Assembly: GCA_030630935.1 (NCBI GenBank)
Contig: DAOVMD010000033.1
Coordinates: 1 to 12,814 of the forward strand
Source of the DNA: Candidatus Mcinerneyibacteriota bacterium
Lineage (GTDB): Bacteria; AUK180; JAQVHJ01
Length of the DNA: 12,814 bases
Direction of reading: 5' to 3'
Under the pieces are notes generated by a model. It made no database searches, was not told where the DNA came from, and saw only the letters and a program-made list of their open reading frames with translations. Of the stretch, positions 5,749 through 12,814 are shown piece by piece. The number at the start of each line of letters is the position of its first letter. Position 1 is the stretch's first letter. Both the position numbers and the translations under genes were made by a program.

Positions 5749-6498
5749 TTATAATTGTGTTAATATTTTAGGACCGGTTTCTGAGACATAAATCATATGT
5801 TCAAAATGAGCAGATGGTTTATTATCTTTTGTCAAAACAGTCCAGCTATTCGTACCTACATATACTTCAAAAGTTCCAATGTTTACCATTGGTTCAATAC
5901 AAATCACGAGTCCCGGCTGTAGAATCGGACCCTGACCCGGCATGCCGAAATTAGGGACCTGTGGGTCTTCGTGAATCTCTTTACCTATGCCGTGACCGAC
6001 ATATTCCCGAACTACTGAGAACCCATTTCTCTCAACATAACTCTGGATTTCAAATGAAATATCATATAAGTGGTTTCCGGGAAATGCTTTCCGGATTCCT
6101 TTAAAAAGAGCTTCTTCGGTTACACTCAGCAGTTTTATCTTTTGCTCGGTTAATTCCCCAACTGCAATACTCTTTGCCATATCAGAATAATAACCTTTAT
6201 AACCTACACCTATATCAATCGAAACAATCTGCCCGGATTCAATCTTCCTGACCTTTGAAGGGATTCCATGTACAACCTCATCATCAATTGAGACACATAA
6301 GGTTCCTGGAAAACCATGATACCCTTTAAATGCGGGTGTCCCGCCTAATCGCCGGATCTCACTCTCTGCGAATTTATCGAGCTCAATTGTCGGGATACCC
6401 GGTTCAACTCGATTGATTACACTACTAAGAACATTATATGCGATTCCTCCCGCATGGTTCATGATCTTAATTTCTTCCGGTTTTTTTAATGAAATCAT
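5749..6498 (-). CDS. map: Methionine aminopeptidase, type I
   Basis: This enzyme removes the initiator methionine from new proteins using two metal ions. The 249-residue protein has the pita-bread fold with all five metal ligands in place: D95 (SIDIGVG), D106 (YSDMAKS), H169 (YVGHGIG), E202 (CIEPMVN) and E233 (HFEHMIY). His77 in VVHGIP matches the substrate-site histidine of E. coli. It lacks the extra N-terminal zinc-finger or SH3-binding extension of some relatives, so it is the short type Ia form. It overlaps adk by one base (TAATG) and has no SD, which suggests translational coupling to adk. Confidence 0.98.
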   Translation of the reverse strand: MISLKKPEEIKIMNHAGGIAYNVLSSVINRVEPGIPTIELDKFAESEIRRLGGTPAFKGYHGFPGTLCVSIDDEVVHGIPSKVRKIESGQIVSIDIGVGYKGYYSDMAKSIAVGELTEQKIKLLSVTEEALFKGIRKAFPGNHLYDISFEIQSYVERNGFSVVREYVGHGIGKEIHEDPQVPNFGMPGQGPILQPGLVICIEPMVNIGTFEVYVGTNSWTVLTKDNKPSAHFEHMIYVSETGPKILTQL

Positions 6499-7139
6499 TA
6501 TTCGATAACTTTATTTAATTGTTTAAAAATCTCATCTTTATCACCGGATGCTGAGACCTCCTTCAAAATTCCGTGATTAGAATAGAATTGGATCAGAGGT
6601 TCTGTTTGTCTTTTATAAACATTGAACCTTTCACGAATCGTCTCTTCTTTATCGTCTTTCCTCTGGTAAAGAGAAGCTTCGCAACTATCACATATCCCTT
6701 CCTTTTCAGGCGGCATTGTCAGGAGATTATAGATCTTTCCACATCCGGAACAGATTCTCCTGTTAACTAATCTTTTTATCAAAGAACTAAGTTCAATCGT
6801 TAAGTTCAAAACGAAATCAACTTTTATATTTCCATTATTTAAAATTTTCTCAAGACCTTCAGCCTGAGTAATTGTTCTTGGGAATCCGTCCAGGATAAAA
6901 CCATTTTTACAATCATCCTGCTGAATTCGCTCTTCTATTAAACCAATCATAATATCATCAGGTACTAATCTACCGCTAGTTACAAATTCATTGGCCTTCT
7001 CACCCAGAGGTGACTTAGCTTTAATTGCACCGCGGAGAATATCACCGGTGGAAATTTCCGGGATACTCTTTGCTTTAGAGAGAAGAAGCCCCTGAGTACC
7101 TTTCCCGGATCCCGGAGGACCTAATAATATTATAACCAT
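6498..7139 (-). CDS. adk: Adenylate kinase with zinc-type LID
   Basis: Adenylate kinase interconverts ATP + AMP and 2 ADP in the cytosol. The 213-residue protein shows the P-loop GPPGSGKGT (7-15), the AMP-site TGDILR (31-36) and DGFPRT (84-89), and a long LID domain. The LID holds C130, C133, C150 and C153, the four-cysteine zinc type found in many Gram-positive and other bacteria and absent from E. coli Adk. R127, R128, R169 and R171 fit the usual phosphate-contacting arginines. The start is 12 nt after secY with a weak SD (GTGGAT). Its location between secY and map is common in Bacillus-like operons; I recall most Bacteroidota keeping adk elsewhere, so this is a mild lineage clue. Confidence 0.98.
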   Translation of the reverse strand: MVIILLGPPGSGKGTQGLLLSKAKSIPEISTGDILRGAIKAKSPLGEKANEFVTSGRLVPDDIMIGLIEERIQQDDCKNGFILDGFPRTITQAEGLEKILNNGNIKVDFVLNLTIELSSLIKRLVNRRICSGCGKIYNLLTMPPEKEGICDSCEASLYQRKDDKEETIRERFNVYKRQTEPLIQFYSNHGILKEVSASGDKDEIFKQLNKVIE

Positions 7140-7151
7140 AATTTCAATCCA

Positions 7152-8483
7152 CTACACATATCTTGATTTAATTTTACCACGTTTCATAAACCCTTCATAA
7201 TGCCTCATGACTAATTGTGACTCGACCTGCTGTAACGTATCAAGTGCCACACCAACAAGAATCATTATTGAAGTACCACCCATCATATAACCTATACCAG
7301 GGGGGATCTGCAATGCTCTTATTAATATCATCGGTAAAACTGCAATCGCTGCAAGGTAAACTGCTCCGATTAAGGTTAATTTAGATAAAATACTATCGAT
7401 ATAATCTGCTGTCTTCTTACCCGGACGCTTACCCGGGATGAACCCGCCATACTTCTTCATGTTTTCAGCAATATCAACCGGGTTAAACTGAATAGCAGTA
7501 TAAAAATATGTGAAGAAGATAATCAGTGCTGCATAAGCAAGTATATACAGGGGACTACCTGAACTGAAATACTTTGTAATTGCATTGCTAAATGCTTCAT
7601 TTCTAATTGCCATCGTCAATGTTGCCGGCAGCATAATAACTGCTTGTCCAAATATAATAGGGATTACACCAGCAGTATTAACACGTAATGGTAAATAACT
7701 CTTGGTTGCCTGAGTCATCCTTCGTCCGCGAATCTGCTTTGGATATTGAATAGGTATTTTCCGGGCTGCAAGTGTAAGAACAACAACAAGTGCAGTAACT
7801 CCTATTGCGATTGCAAACATGATTATTACCCTGACAATAGGTATCTGCCCTTTTGTAACAAGTGTTAATAACTCGATCATTGAAGGAACTACCCTTGCAA
7901 CAATACCGACAAAAATTATTATTGAGATTCCATTCCCAATTCCATATTCACTAATCTGTTCTCCTAACCACATAATAAACATTGTTCCGGTAGTAAAAGT
8001 AATTACTGTTAAAATCTGAAATAAGGGGCTCGGTAAAATTACCATGTTCATACCTGAAGCTAAAGCCCCGCTCTTCAACCAGATAGACATACCTGCTGAT
8101 TGAACAATTGCAATTAGAACTGTTCCAAATCGAGTATATTGAGTAAGTTTCTTCCTGCCTGACTCTCCTTCTTTCTGTAACTTCTCAAATTGGGGAACAA
8201 CAACAGTTAATAACTGAATTATAATCGATGCACTAATATAAGGCATAATCCCTAATGCAAATACGGTTGCCTTACTGAATGCTCCACCGGCAAATAAATC
8301 ATAAAATGCCAGAAGAGTTCCTTGTGAAGCTTGTCTCTCCATGAAGGAAAGAAGAACATCAGCGTTTATTCCCGGTGTGGGAATATGTGCACCTAATCTA
8401 TAAACAAAAAGAATTAGGAATGTGAATAATATCTTATTCCTTAAATCCGGAACCTTAAAAATATTAGCAAATCCCTTAAACAT
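7152..8483 (-). CDS. secY: Protein translocase subunit SecY
   Basis: SecY is the membrane channel of the Sec translocon, exporting unfolded proteins and inserting membrane proteins with SecE and SecG. The 443-residue protein has ten predicted transmembrane helices near 18-35, 73-95, 117-138, 153-175, 185-205, 217-238, 270-292, 312-332, 370-390 and 397-417. The plug region lies before helix 2 (about 60-70). Helix 2 is ALGIMPYISASIIIQLL (76-92). The cytosolic loop with RGRRMTQATKSYLPLRVNTAG (252-272) and the loop GGFIPGKRPGKKTADYI (346-362) provide the SecA and ribosome contacts. AGAGGTGAT precedes the ATG, inside the end of rplO, which it overlaps by 8 nt. secE and secG are not in the window. 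Confidence 0.98.
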   Translation of the reverse strand: MFKGFANIFKVPDLRNKILFTFLILFVYRLGAHIPTPGINADVLLSFMERQASQGTLLAFYDLFAGGAFSKATVFALGIMPYISASIIIQLLTVVVPQFEKLQKEGESGRKKLTQYTRFGTVLIAIVQSAGMSIWLKSGALASGMNMVILPSPLFQILTVITFTTGTMFIMWLGEQISEYGIGNGISIIIFVGIVARVVPSMIELLTLVTKGQIPIVRVIIMFAIAIGVTALVVVLTLAARKIPIQYPKQIRGRRMTQATKSYLPLRVNTAGVIPIIFGQAVIMLPATLTMAIRNEAFSNAITKYFSSGSPLYILAYAALIIFFTYFYTAIQFNPVDIAENMKKYGGFIPGKRPGKKTADYIDSILSKLTLIGAVYLAAIAVLPMILIRALQIPPGIGYMMGGTSIMILVGVALDTLQQVESQLVMRHYEGFMKRGKIKSRYV

Positions 8484-8946
8484 TTATCACCTCTTTGTGT
8501 TCACCACCGATTTTCTCTATTTTCTCAATTGCAGATTTTGAAAATAAATCCACTTCGATTATTAGTTTCTTCTTCAAATCACCGGTTCCAAGTATCTTGA
8601 CTTTGTTCTTTATACTTTTTATTAGTTTTTTCTCAACTAATAATTCCTTCGTAACTGTCGTGTTATCATCAAAAATATTTAGTGCTGCAACATTAATAGG
8701 TACATAAAATTCCTTAATATGCCGCATTCGATTCTGCTTTGAACCTCTTGACATACCTCTCTTTGGCATCTTTCGAATAAAACTAATGTCTCCACCTTGA
8801 AAGCCGGGATTCTTACTGAATCCTGATCTTGACTTTGCGCCTTTTGTACCACGACCAGCTGTTTTTCCGTGACCGGAACCCTGACCACGGCCTACTCGCT
8901 TTTTTGACCTTTTTGATTTAGGTTTTTTTAACTGGCTAAGATTCAT
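8476..8946 (-). CDS. rplO: 50S ribosomal protein L15 (uL15)
   Basis: uL15 is a late-assembling large-subunit protein with a long glycine-rich N-terminal extension reaching into 23S rRNA. I chose the ATG at 8944-8946 (156 residues, MNLSQLKKPKSKRSKKRVGR) because GGAGG lies 6 nt upstream and the family begins this way. An in-frame ATG at 8971-8973 would add nine residues that do not fit. The protein has the GRGQGSGHGKTAGRGTKGAK block, then FQGGDISFIRKMPKRG, and the typical C-terminal beta domain. It overlaps rpmD by 11 nt and secY by 8 nt, the tightest packing in the operon, so translation is probably coupled. Confidence 0.97.
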   Translation of the reverse strand: MNLSQLKKPKSKRSKKRVGRGQGSGHGKTAGRGTKGAKSRSGFSKNPGFQGGDISFIRKMPKRGMSRGSKQNRMRHIKEFYVPINVAALNIFDDNTTVTKELLVEKKLIKSIKNKVKILGTGDLKKKLIIEVDLFSKSAIEKIEKIGGEHKEVINV

Positions 8947-9148
8947 CTTTCGCCTCCAATTTCTCAAATTCAATTAAATAAGTAACTTTGTTTAACATCC
9001 CCATAACTGACGGGGTAGCATTGTATATCCTTACTTGGTTGATCTTTTTCAGACCTAAAGCATCCAATGTCTTACGTAACGATTTCTTAACTCCAATCCG
9101 ACTTCGCTTTAATATTACTTTTACTTTCGCGTTATTCACAGCGCTCAT
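8936..9148 (-). CDS. rpmD: 50S ribosomal protein L30 (uL30)
   Basis: uL30 is a small large-subunit protein with a beta-alpha-beta fold. The product has 70 residues against about 58-60 in E. coli and Bacillus. The core is KVKVILKRSRIGVKKSLRKT, then LDALGLKKINQVRIYNATPSV, then MGMLNKVTYLIEFEKLE. The extra residues are a short N-terminal MSAVNN and an acidic tail. AGGAG lies 7 nt before the ATG, 10 nt after rpsE. Its last codons carry the SD of rplO. Some bacterial lineages lack uL30, so its presence here is a small lineage marker. Confidence 0.96.
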   Translation of the reverse strand: MSAVNNAKVKVILKRSRIGVKKSLRKTLDALGLKKINQVRIYNATPSVMGMLNKVTYLIEFEKLEAKDES

Positions 9149-9158
9149 TATTCAGCTC

Positions 9159-9668
9159 CTATTTCCTATTTTCTCGTTTTATCTTTTTTAGTTTCTGACT
9201 TTCTTCCGATGAAATTAATTGTTCAATTGCATTAATGGTTGCTTTTGACAGGTTAACAGCAGTATTGGAGCCGAGTGATTTTGTCAGGAGATTTTTTATC
9301 CCGGCAACTTCCACAATAGCTCGAACGGTTGACCCTGCAATAATCCCTGTTCCCGGTCCTGCCGGTTTTAAAAGAACCCTGGAGGCTCCACACTTACCAA
9401 TTACCTCAAAAGCAATTGTATCATGTTTAATAGGGACTCGAATGAAATTCTTTTTTGCATCGGCTTTGGCCTTGCTAATTGCATCAGGGACTTCCAGTGC
9501 CTTACCAAAACCAAGACCTACTTGCCCCATCTTATCACCGACGGCAACAAGTGCATTAAACCGGAATCGCCGTCCACCTTTAAGAACCTTTGCAACTCGA
9601 TTAATCTTAATTGTTTTCTCTTCAAATTCGCTTTCTATGTTTTTAGTAAAACGGCCTTTTATTTCCAC
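9159..9668 (-). CDS. rpsE: 30S ribosomal protein S5 (uS5), GTG start
   Basis: uS5 helps form the mRNA entry channel and affects decoding accuracy. The 169-residue protein has the double-stranded-RNA-binding N-terminal domain (about 15-80, with [20 protein letters not shown] and [15 protein letters not shown]) and the S5 C-terminal domain (about 85-155, with [20 protein letters not shown] and [19 protein letters not shown]). The start codon is GTG at 9666-9668, supported by GGAGG 6 nt upstream and by the lack of an alternative ATG that keeps the N-terminus. It lies 17 nt after rplR and 10 nt before rpmD, in the conserved order. Confidence 0.97.
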   Translation of the reverse strand: MEIKGRFTKNIESEFEEKTIKINRVAKVLKGGRRFRFNALVAVGDKMGQVGLGFGKALEVPDAISKAKADAKKNFIRVPIKHDTIAFEVIGKCGASRVLLKPAGPGTGIIAGSTVRAIVEVAGIKNLLTKSLGSNTAVNLSKATINAIEQLISSEESQKLKKIKRENRK

Positions 9669-9685
9669 TGGTTTCCTCCAATAAT

Positions 9686-10054
9686 TTAAACCTTAATACC
9701 TTTTTCTCTTAGGCTGTTTGCAAGGGAACTTAATCGGCCATGATATAAATAACCACCCCTGTCAAAAACAGCTTTTTTAATTGACTTCTCTAACATTCTC
9801 TCAGCTAACATCTCACCAACTTTCGCGGCTTGATCAAATTTATTTAACCCTTTTAAGGTCTCTTTTAATTCTTTGTCTAATGTAGAAGCTGATGCTAATG
9901 TCTTTCCGCTCTCATCATCGATAACTTGAACATAAATATGTTTTAAACTGCGGAATACTGAGAGTCTTGGTTTGTCGGCGGTACCGTAAATGTTTTTCCT
10001 GATATGTTTTCTTCTTCGCAGCCGTGCTAATTGTTTTTTGGATTTAGTACCCAT
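9686..10054 (-). CDS. rplR: 50S ribosomal protein L18 (uL18)
   Basis: uL18 binds 5S rRNA with uL5 in the central protuberance. The 122-residue protein starts with a basic tail ([19 protein letters not shown]), then [20 protein letters not shown] (28-47). The helix around [13 protein letters not shown] and the end block [20 protein letters not shown] follow, all family hallmarks. Length is near the E. coli value of 117. GAGGA lies 5-6 nt before the ATG and the gene follows rplF by 22 nt. Confidence 0.97.
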   Translation of the reverse strand: MGTKSKKQLARLRRRKHIRKNIYGTADKPRLSVFRSLKHIYVQVIDDESGKTLASASTLDKELKETLKGLNKFDQAAKVGEMLAERMLEKSIKKAVFDRGGYLYHGRLSSLANSLREKGIKV

Positions 10055-10076
10055 ATTAATCCTCTATTTTTTTAAG

Positions 10077-10607
10077 TTATACCTTAGCTTTTCCAGCTTT
10101 CTTTCTAATAACTTCGTTTTCGTATTTAATACCTTTCTGTTTATATGGTTCAGGAGGTCTGACAGCTCGGATCTTTGCAGCAACTTCTCCAACCTTCTGT
10201 TTGTCAATTCCGGAAACAGAAATCTTTGTACGCTCCACTTTTATAGTGATCCCTTCCGGGGGAACTACTTCAGATTTAATAAAATTAATATCAAATTTTA
10301 TTATATCCCCTTCCATCTTGACCTTTCCTCCAGGCCAAACCAGCTCAAGTTTCTTCTCATAACCCTTTATAACTCCATCAACCATATTGTTAATTAGACT
10401 CCTAATTAAACCATGCTTACTTCTAATTGTCGGGAGGTCTGAGCCTCTCTTAATTAAAACATTCTTGTCTTCAATTTCAACTGTTATAAGCTCGGGAATA
10501 TCAAGAAAGAGTGTTCCTAATGGTCCTTTTACTTGAACCTTATTCGCTTCTATCTTGACCTCACACTTATCAGGTATTGAAATCGGTAGTTTTCCTATTC
10601 GTGACAT
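10077..10607 (-). CDS. rplF: 50S ribosomal protein L6 (uL6)
   Basis: uL6 lies near the factor-binding site of the large subunit beside the sarcin-ricin loop. The 176-residue protein (E. coli 177) holds two similar domains, beginning MSRIGKLPISIPDKCEVKIE. The first has VQVKGPLGTLFLDIP; the second has the conserved C-terminal patch AAKIRAVRPPEPYKQKGIKY followed by NEVIRKKAGKA. The usual PYKGKG turn is PYKQKG here, a mild change. AAGGAG lies 8 nt before the ATG, 30 nt after rpsH. Confidence 0.97.
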   Translation of the reverse strand: MSRIGKLPISIPDKCEVKIEANKVQVKGPLGTLFLDIPELITVEIEDKNVLIKRGSDLPTIRSKHGLIRSLINNMVDGVIKGYEKKLELVWPGGKVKMEGDIIKFDINFIKSEVVPPEGITIKVERTKISVSGIDKQKVGEVAAKIRAVRPPEPYKQKGIKYENEVIRKKAGKAKV

Positions 10608-10637
10608 AAGCTTAGCTCCTTAAGTCGCTTTTCATAT

Positions 10638-11036
10638 TTACCAAATATAGCATATTACTTCTCCACCAACATTCTGTTCCCGACATTCCTGATCAGTCAG
10701 GACACCAGTAGATGTGGAGATAATTGCTGTACCATAGCCATTTAAGACTCTAGGAATTTTATCACCTTTACAGTAAATCCTTCTTCCGGGTTTACTGATT
10801 CTTTTAAGTCCGCGTAAAACAGTCTGCTGTTTTCTTCCGTACTTTAGATATACTCTTAATATCTTTTGTTTTCTGTCTTCAATTACTCTAAAGTCTCGGA
10901 CATAGCCTTCACTTTTTAAAATCTTTGCTAAACCTAACTTTATTTTTGAAGCAGGTATATCTACTCTAAAATGCTTTGCCTGATTTGCATTTCTAATTCT
11001 TGTTAACATATCTGCAACAGGATCTGTCATTGTCAT
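10638..11036 (-). CDS. rpsH: 30S ribosomal protein S8 (uS8)
   Basis: uS8 binds the central domain of 16S rRNA and, in E. coli, represses spc-operon translation by binding the rplE region. The 132-residue protein starts [20 protein letters not shown] and ends with the rRNA-binding C-terminal domain, [20 protein letters not shown], then [20 protein letters not shown] and GGEVICYIW. The first of two close ATGs (11034-11036) is preferred because GGAGG lies 8 nt upstream. The usual lysine-rich Tyr/Lys loop is intact. I did not recognise an S8-binding mimic at the rplX-rplE junction. Confidence 0.97.
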   Translation of the reverse strand: MTMTDPVADMLTRIRNANQAKHFRVDIPASKIKLGLAKILKSEGYVRDFRVIEDRKQKILRVYLKYGRKQQTVLRGLKRISKPGRRIYCKGDKIPRVLNGYGTAIISTSTGVLTDQECREQNVGGEVICYIW

Positions 11037-11064
11037 TTATTGGTCCTCCAAACTTACAAAATTA

Positions 11065-11250
11065 TTACCAGCTTGCTTTCTTAACACCAGGGATTAACCC
11101 TCGGTTTGCATAGGTCCTGAAACAAATCCTACACATCCCAAATCTCCTCAAATAAGCCCTAGGCCTACCACAAAGAGGACATCGATTATATGCTCGTGTC
11201 TTAAACTTTGATTTTCTTTTTGCTTTTGCAATTAATGATTTCTTTGCCAA
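11065..11250 (-). CDS. rpsN: 30S ribosomal protein S14, zinc type (uS14), TTG start
   Basis: uS14 is a late-assembling head protein next to uS3 and uS10. This is the short 61-residue type (type Z) with C24, C27, C40 and C43 ([20 protein letters not shown]), ending [16 protein letters not shown]. The start codon is TTG at 11248-11250. GGAGG lies 6 nt upstream and the N-terminus [13 protein letters not shown] fits the family, so the unusual start is well supported. It follows rplE by 15 nt and precedes rpsH by 28 nt. A zinc-free paralogue, if any, would be elsewhere. Confidence 0.97.
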   Translation of the reverse strand: MAKKSLIAKAKRKSKFKTRAYNRCPLCGRPRAYLRRFGMCRICFRTYANRGLIPGVKKASW

Positions 11251-11265
11251 ATGAATCCTCCTGAT

Positions 11266-11808
11266 CTATTTTTTAAATGGAAAACCTAAGCATTCCAATA
11301 ATTTCTTACAGTGCTCATCGTTCTTTGCCGAGGTTACAATATTAATATCCATACCTCTTACTTTATCAACCTTATCAAAATCAATCTCCGGGAAAATCAT
11401 CTGCTCGTTTAAACCGATATTATAATTCCCTCTGCCATCAAAGGAATCAGCAGATAAACCTTTAAAGTCCCTGATTCTTGGAACTGCGGCATTAATAAAT
11501 CTGTCCAGGAACTCATACATTCTTGCTCCGGTCATAGTAACCTTACAAGCTATCGGCATACCTTTCCTCAGCTTAAATACGGCTTCTGATTTCTTTGCCC
11601 GAATCCTTAATGGCTTTTGCCCGGTAATAACTGCAAGTTCTTTCATTGCTTTATCCAACTGCTTGATATCCTGGATAGCTTCACCTACTCCCATGTTGAT
11701 AACAATCTTCTTAAGCTTAGGAACTTCCATAATATTCTTCAACTTAAGTTCGGACATTAACTTTGAAAGAACTTCTTTTTTATACAATTCATATAACCTT
11801 GCTTTCAT
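11266..11808 (-). CDS. rplE: 50S ribosomal protein L5 (uL5)
   Basis: uL5 carries 5S rRNA into the central protuberance and contacts P-site tRNA. The 180-residue protein (E. coli 179) shows [18 protein letters not shown] (27-44), [40 protein letters not shown] and the end block [20 protein letters not shown] followed by [11 protein letters not shown]. All are family signatures with no gaps. GAGGAA lies 6 nt before the ATG, 18 nt after rplX. Confidence 0.98.
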   Translation of the reverse strand: MKARLYELYKKEVLSKLMSELKLKNIMEVPKLKKIVINMGVGEAIQDIKQLDKAMKELAVITGQKPLRIRAKKSEAVFKLRKGMPIACKVTMTGARMYEFLDRFINAAVPRIRDFKGLSADSFDGRGNYNIGLNEQMIFPEIDFDKVDKVRGMDINIVTSAKNDEHCKKLLECLGFPFKK

Positions 11809-11826
11809 TATCTATTCCTCTAAACT

Positions 11827-12180
11827 TTACTTCGTTTTATCAAGAATCTCACCACACTTATTGCAGATCCTGAATTTTCGTTTTCCATCAGTAGAAAATT
11901 TCATCTTGATTTTTACGGGTTTATTACACTTTGAACAGTAGATTTTAACATTAGAAATATGCAGCGGCATCTCTTCATGCTGAATTCCACCTTGCTTATT
12001 TTTCTGAGGATCAGCTTTCATAGATTTCTTTGCAATATTGATTCCTTCAACTAAAATTCTACCTTTCTTCGGATATACTCTCAGTACCTTACCAATTTTA
12101 CCACGGTCTTGCTTCTTGCCTGTAAGGACTGTGACCATATCGCCTTTCTTGATTTTTATCTTCTTTTTTGTAGTTTCCAT
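11827..12180 (-). CDS. rplX: 50S ribosomal protein L24 (uL24) with zinc-ribbon end
   Basis: uL24 starts large-subunit assembly and sits near the peptide exit tunnel. The 117-residue protein has the N-terminal KOW motif (about 9-42, KIKKGDMVTVLTGKKQDRGK) and the GINIAKKSMKADPQKNKQGG block. The C-terminal part, from IYCSKCNKPVKIKMKF to FRICNKCGEILD, holds C82, C85, C106 and C109, a zinc-ribbon-like set that E. coli uL24 lacks but some other bacterial lineages have. The SD (AGGT) before the ATG is moderate. The gene lies 15 nt after rplN and 18 nt before rplE. Confidence 0.97.
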   Translation of the reverse strand: METTKKKIKIKKGDMVTVLTGKKQDRGKIGKVLRVYPKKGRILVEGINIAKKSMKADPQKNKQGGIQHEEMPLHISNVKIYCSKCNKPVKIKMKFSTDGKRKFRICNKCGEILDKTK

Positions 12181-12195
12181 ATCATTACCTATCTT

Positions 12196-12561
12196 TTATA
12201 ATACTTCGGGTGCCAAAGAAATTATCTTTGTGAATAATTTCTTCCTCAATTCCCTGGCAACCGGGCCGAAGATACGAGTTCCCTTCGGATTTTTCTGTTC
12301 ATCAATAATGACCCCACCGTTATCATCAAATCTTATGTAACTTCCGTCTTCTCTTCTTATCTCCTTCTTCGTTCTTACAATTACAACTTTCACAACCTCG
12401 CCCTTTTTGACATTAGTATTTGGGGTGGCATCCTTTATTGCAGCAACAATGATGTCTCCAACTCCCGCAGTCTTTTTTCGTGAACCGAGGATGTTAATAC
12501 ACATTGCTTTGCGGGCGCCTGTATTATCCACAATCTTTAAAATTGTCTGACGCTGAATCAT
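12196..12561 (-). CDS. rplN: 50S ribosomal protein L14 (uL14)
   Basis: uL14 lies at the subunit interface, contacts 16S rRNA in an inter-subunit bridge and is the docking site of ribosome-silencing factor RsfS. The 121-residue protein (family about 122) begins [20 protein letters not shown] and carries [20 protein letters not shown] (52-71). It ends with [20 protein letters not shown] and [11 protein letters not shown], an unbroken family pattern. GGTGGAG lies 6 nt before the ATG, and rpsQ ends 25 nt upstream. Confidence 0.98.
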   Translation of the reverse strand: MIQRQTILKIVDNTGARKAMCINILGSRKKTAGVGDIIVAAIKDATPNTNVKKGEVVKVVIVRTKKEIRREDGSYIRFDDNGGVIIDEQKNPKGTRIFGPVARELRKKLFTKIISLAPEVL

Positions 12562-12586
12562 TTTTTACTCCACCTTGATTTTCAAA

Positions 12587-12814
12587 TTATGCGCTCTTAA
12601 CGATTTCTACAACTCTCCAACGAACGGTCTTTGATAAAGGCCGGGTCTCCATAACTTTGACCAAATCGCCAAGTTTACACTTATTCTCTGCATCTCGGGC
12701 TTTGATTTTTTTTCTAGTCTTAATATATTTTCCGTATAATGGATGCTTTTTAAGTGCTTCAATCTTTACAGTTACTACTTTATCCATCTTGTCGGAAACT
12801 ACGACTCCAGAAAA
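12587..12814 (-). CDS. rpsQ: 30S ribosomal protein S17 (uS17), 5' end outside window
   Basis: uS17 binds 16S rRNA early in small-subunit assembly. The frame continues to the right edge without a stop, so the true start is outside the window. The first ATG inside (12785-12787) is an internal Met: the nine residues before it read FSGVVVSDK, which together with [10 protein letters not shown] is the conserved G[10 protein letters not shown] start block. The rest shows [19 protein letters not shown], then [20 protein letters not shown]. About 75 residues are visible. This is a single OB fold, ending 25 nt before rplN as expected. Confidence 0.96.
   Translation of the reverse strand, partial: FSGVVVSDKMDKVVTVKIEALKKHPLYGKYIKTRKKIKARDAENKCKLGDLVKVMETRPLSKTVRWRVVEIVKSA

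Noticed and set aside
8947-8973. Nine-residue longer N-terminus of uL15 from the ATG at 8971-8973
   Set aside because: The inner ATG has GGAGG at ideal spacing and gives the typical MNLSQLKKP start; the extra residues do not fit the family.
9235-9684. Long plus-strand open frame (149 codons) opposite rpsE, and a second one at 9423-9689
   Set aside because: Both lie wholly antisense to a clear rpsE gene, have no SD and resemble no protein family. They are by-products of codon use on the other strand.
9752-9768. TTGACA-like hexamer inside rplR as an internal promoter
   Set aside because: The nearest -10-like hexamer is about 14 nt away and poor, inside a conserved coding region.
1-12814. CRISPR array, tRNA, rRNA or insertion sequence
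   Set aside because: No regularly spaced repeats, cloverleaf, rRNA-like stretch, transposase or terminal inverted repeats with target duplications were seen.

Overview
The window is dominated by one minus-strand ribosomal-protein operon. It is the spc operon joined to the alpha operon, running from uS17 at the right edge (cut off at its 5' end) to bL17 near position 2312. Gene order in the direction of transcription is rpsQ, rplN, rplX, rplE, rpsN, rpsH, rplF, rplR, rpsE, rpmD, rplO, secY, adk, map, infA, rpmJ, rpsM, rpsK, rpsD, rpoA, rplQ. Gaps are 2-32 nt or the genes overlap, so I read it as one transcript. It ends in a textbook rho-independent terminator at 2245-2285. The genes supply ribosome parts, the SecY translocon channel, initiation factor 1, methionine aminopeptidase, adenylate kinase and RNA polymerase alpha.

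The organism is an AT-rich bacterium. The bacterial-type alpha subunit, bL17, bL36, infA and strong Shine-Dalgarno (SD) sequences all say bacterial. The lysine-rich tails on bL17 and RpoA, a zinc-type Adk and rpsD between rpsK and rpoA would fit a deep branch of the Bacteroidota/Ignavibacteriota (FCB) group. This is an inference from gene content and sequence style, not a proof. All zinc-capable proteins here (uS14, bL36, uS4, uL24, Adk) keep their cysteine ligands.

Downstream of the terminator (1-2258) lies a short accessory segment, also on the minus strand. A near-perfect sigma70 promoter (2085-2112, extended -10) is embedded among several dyad-symmetric sequences. It leads into a gene for a HEPN-like protein with an RNxxxH motif, split by a one-base frameshift in a run of six A. 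Eleven bases after its stop comes an 82-nt imperfect inverted repeat (1147-1228) that resembles an integron attC site in architecture. It is followed by a gene with a PD-(D/E)xK-nuclease-like motif set (DUF6602-like). At the left edge is the 5' part of a lipoprotein gene that looks like the start of a secreted hydrolase. The HEPN-like plus nuclease-like pair is the most unusual content and could be a small defence or stress module. No function is shown by the sequence alone.
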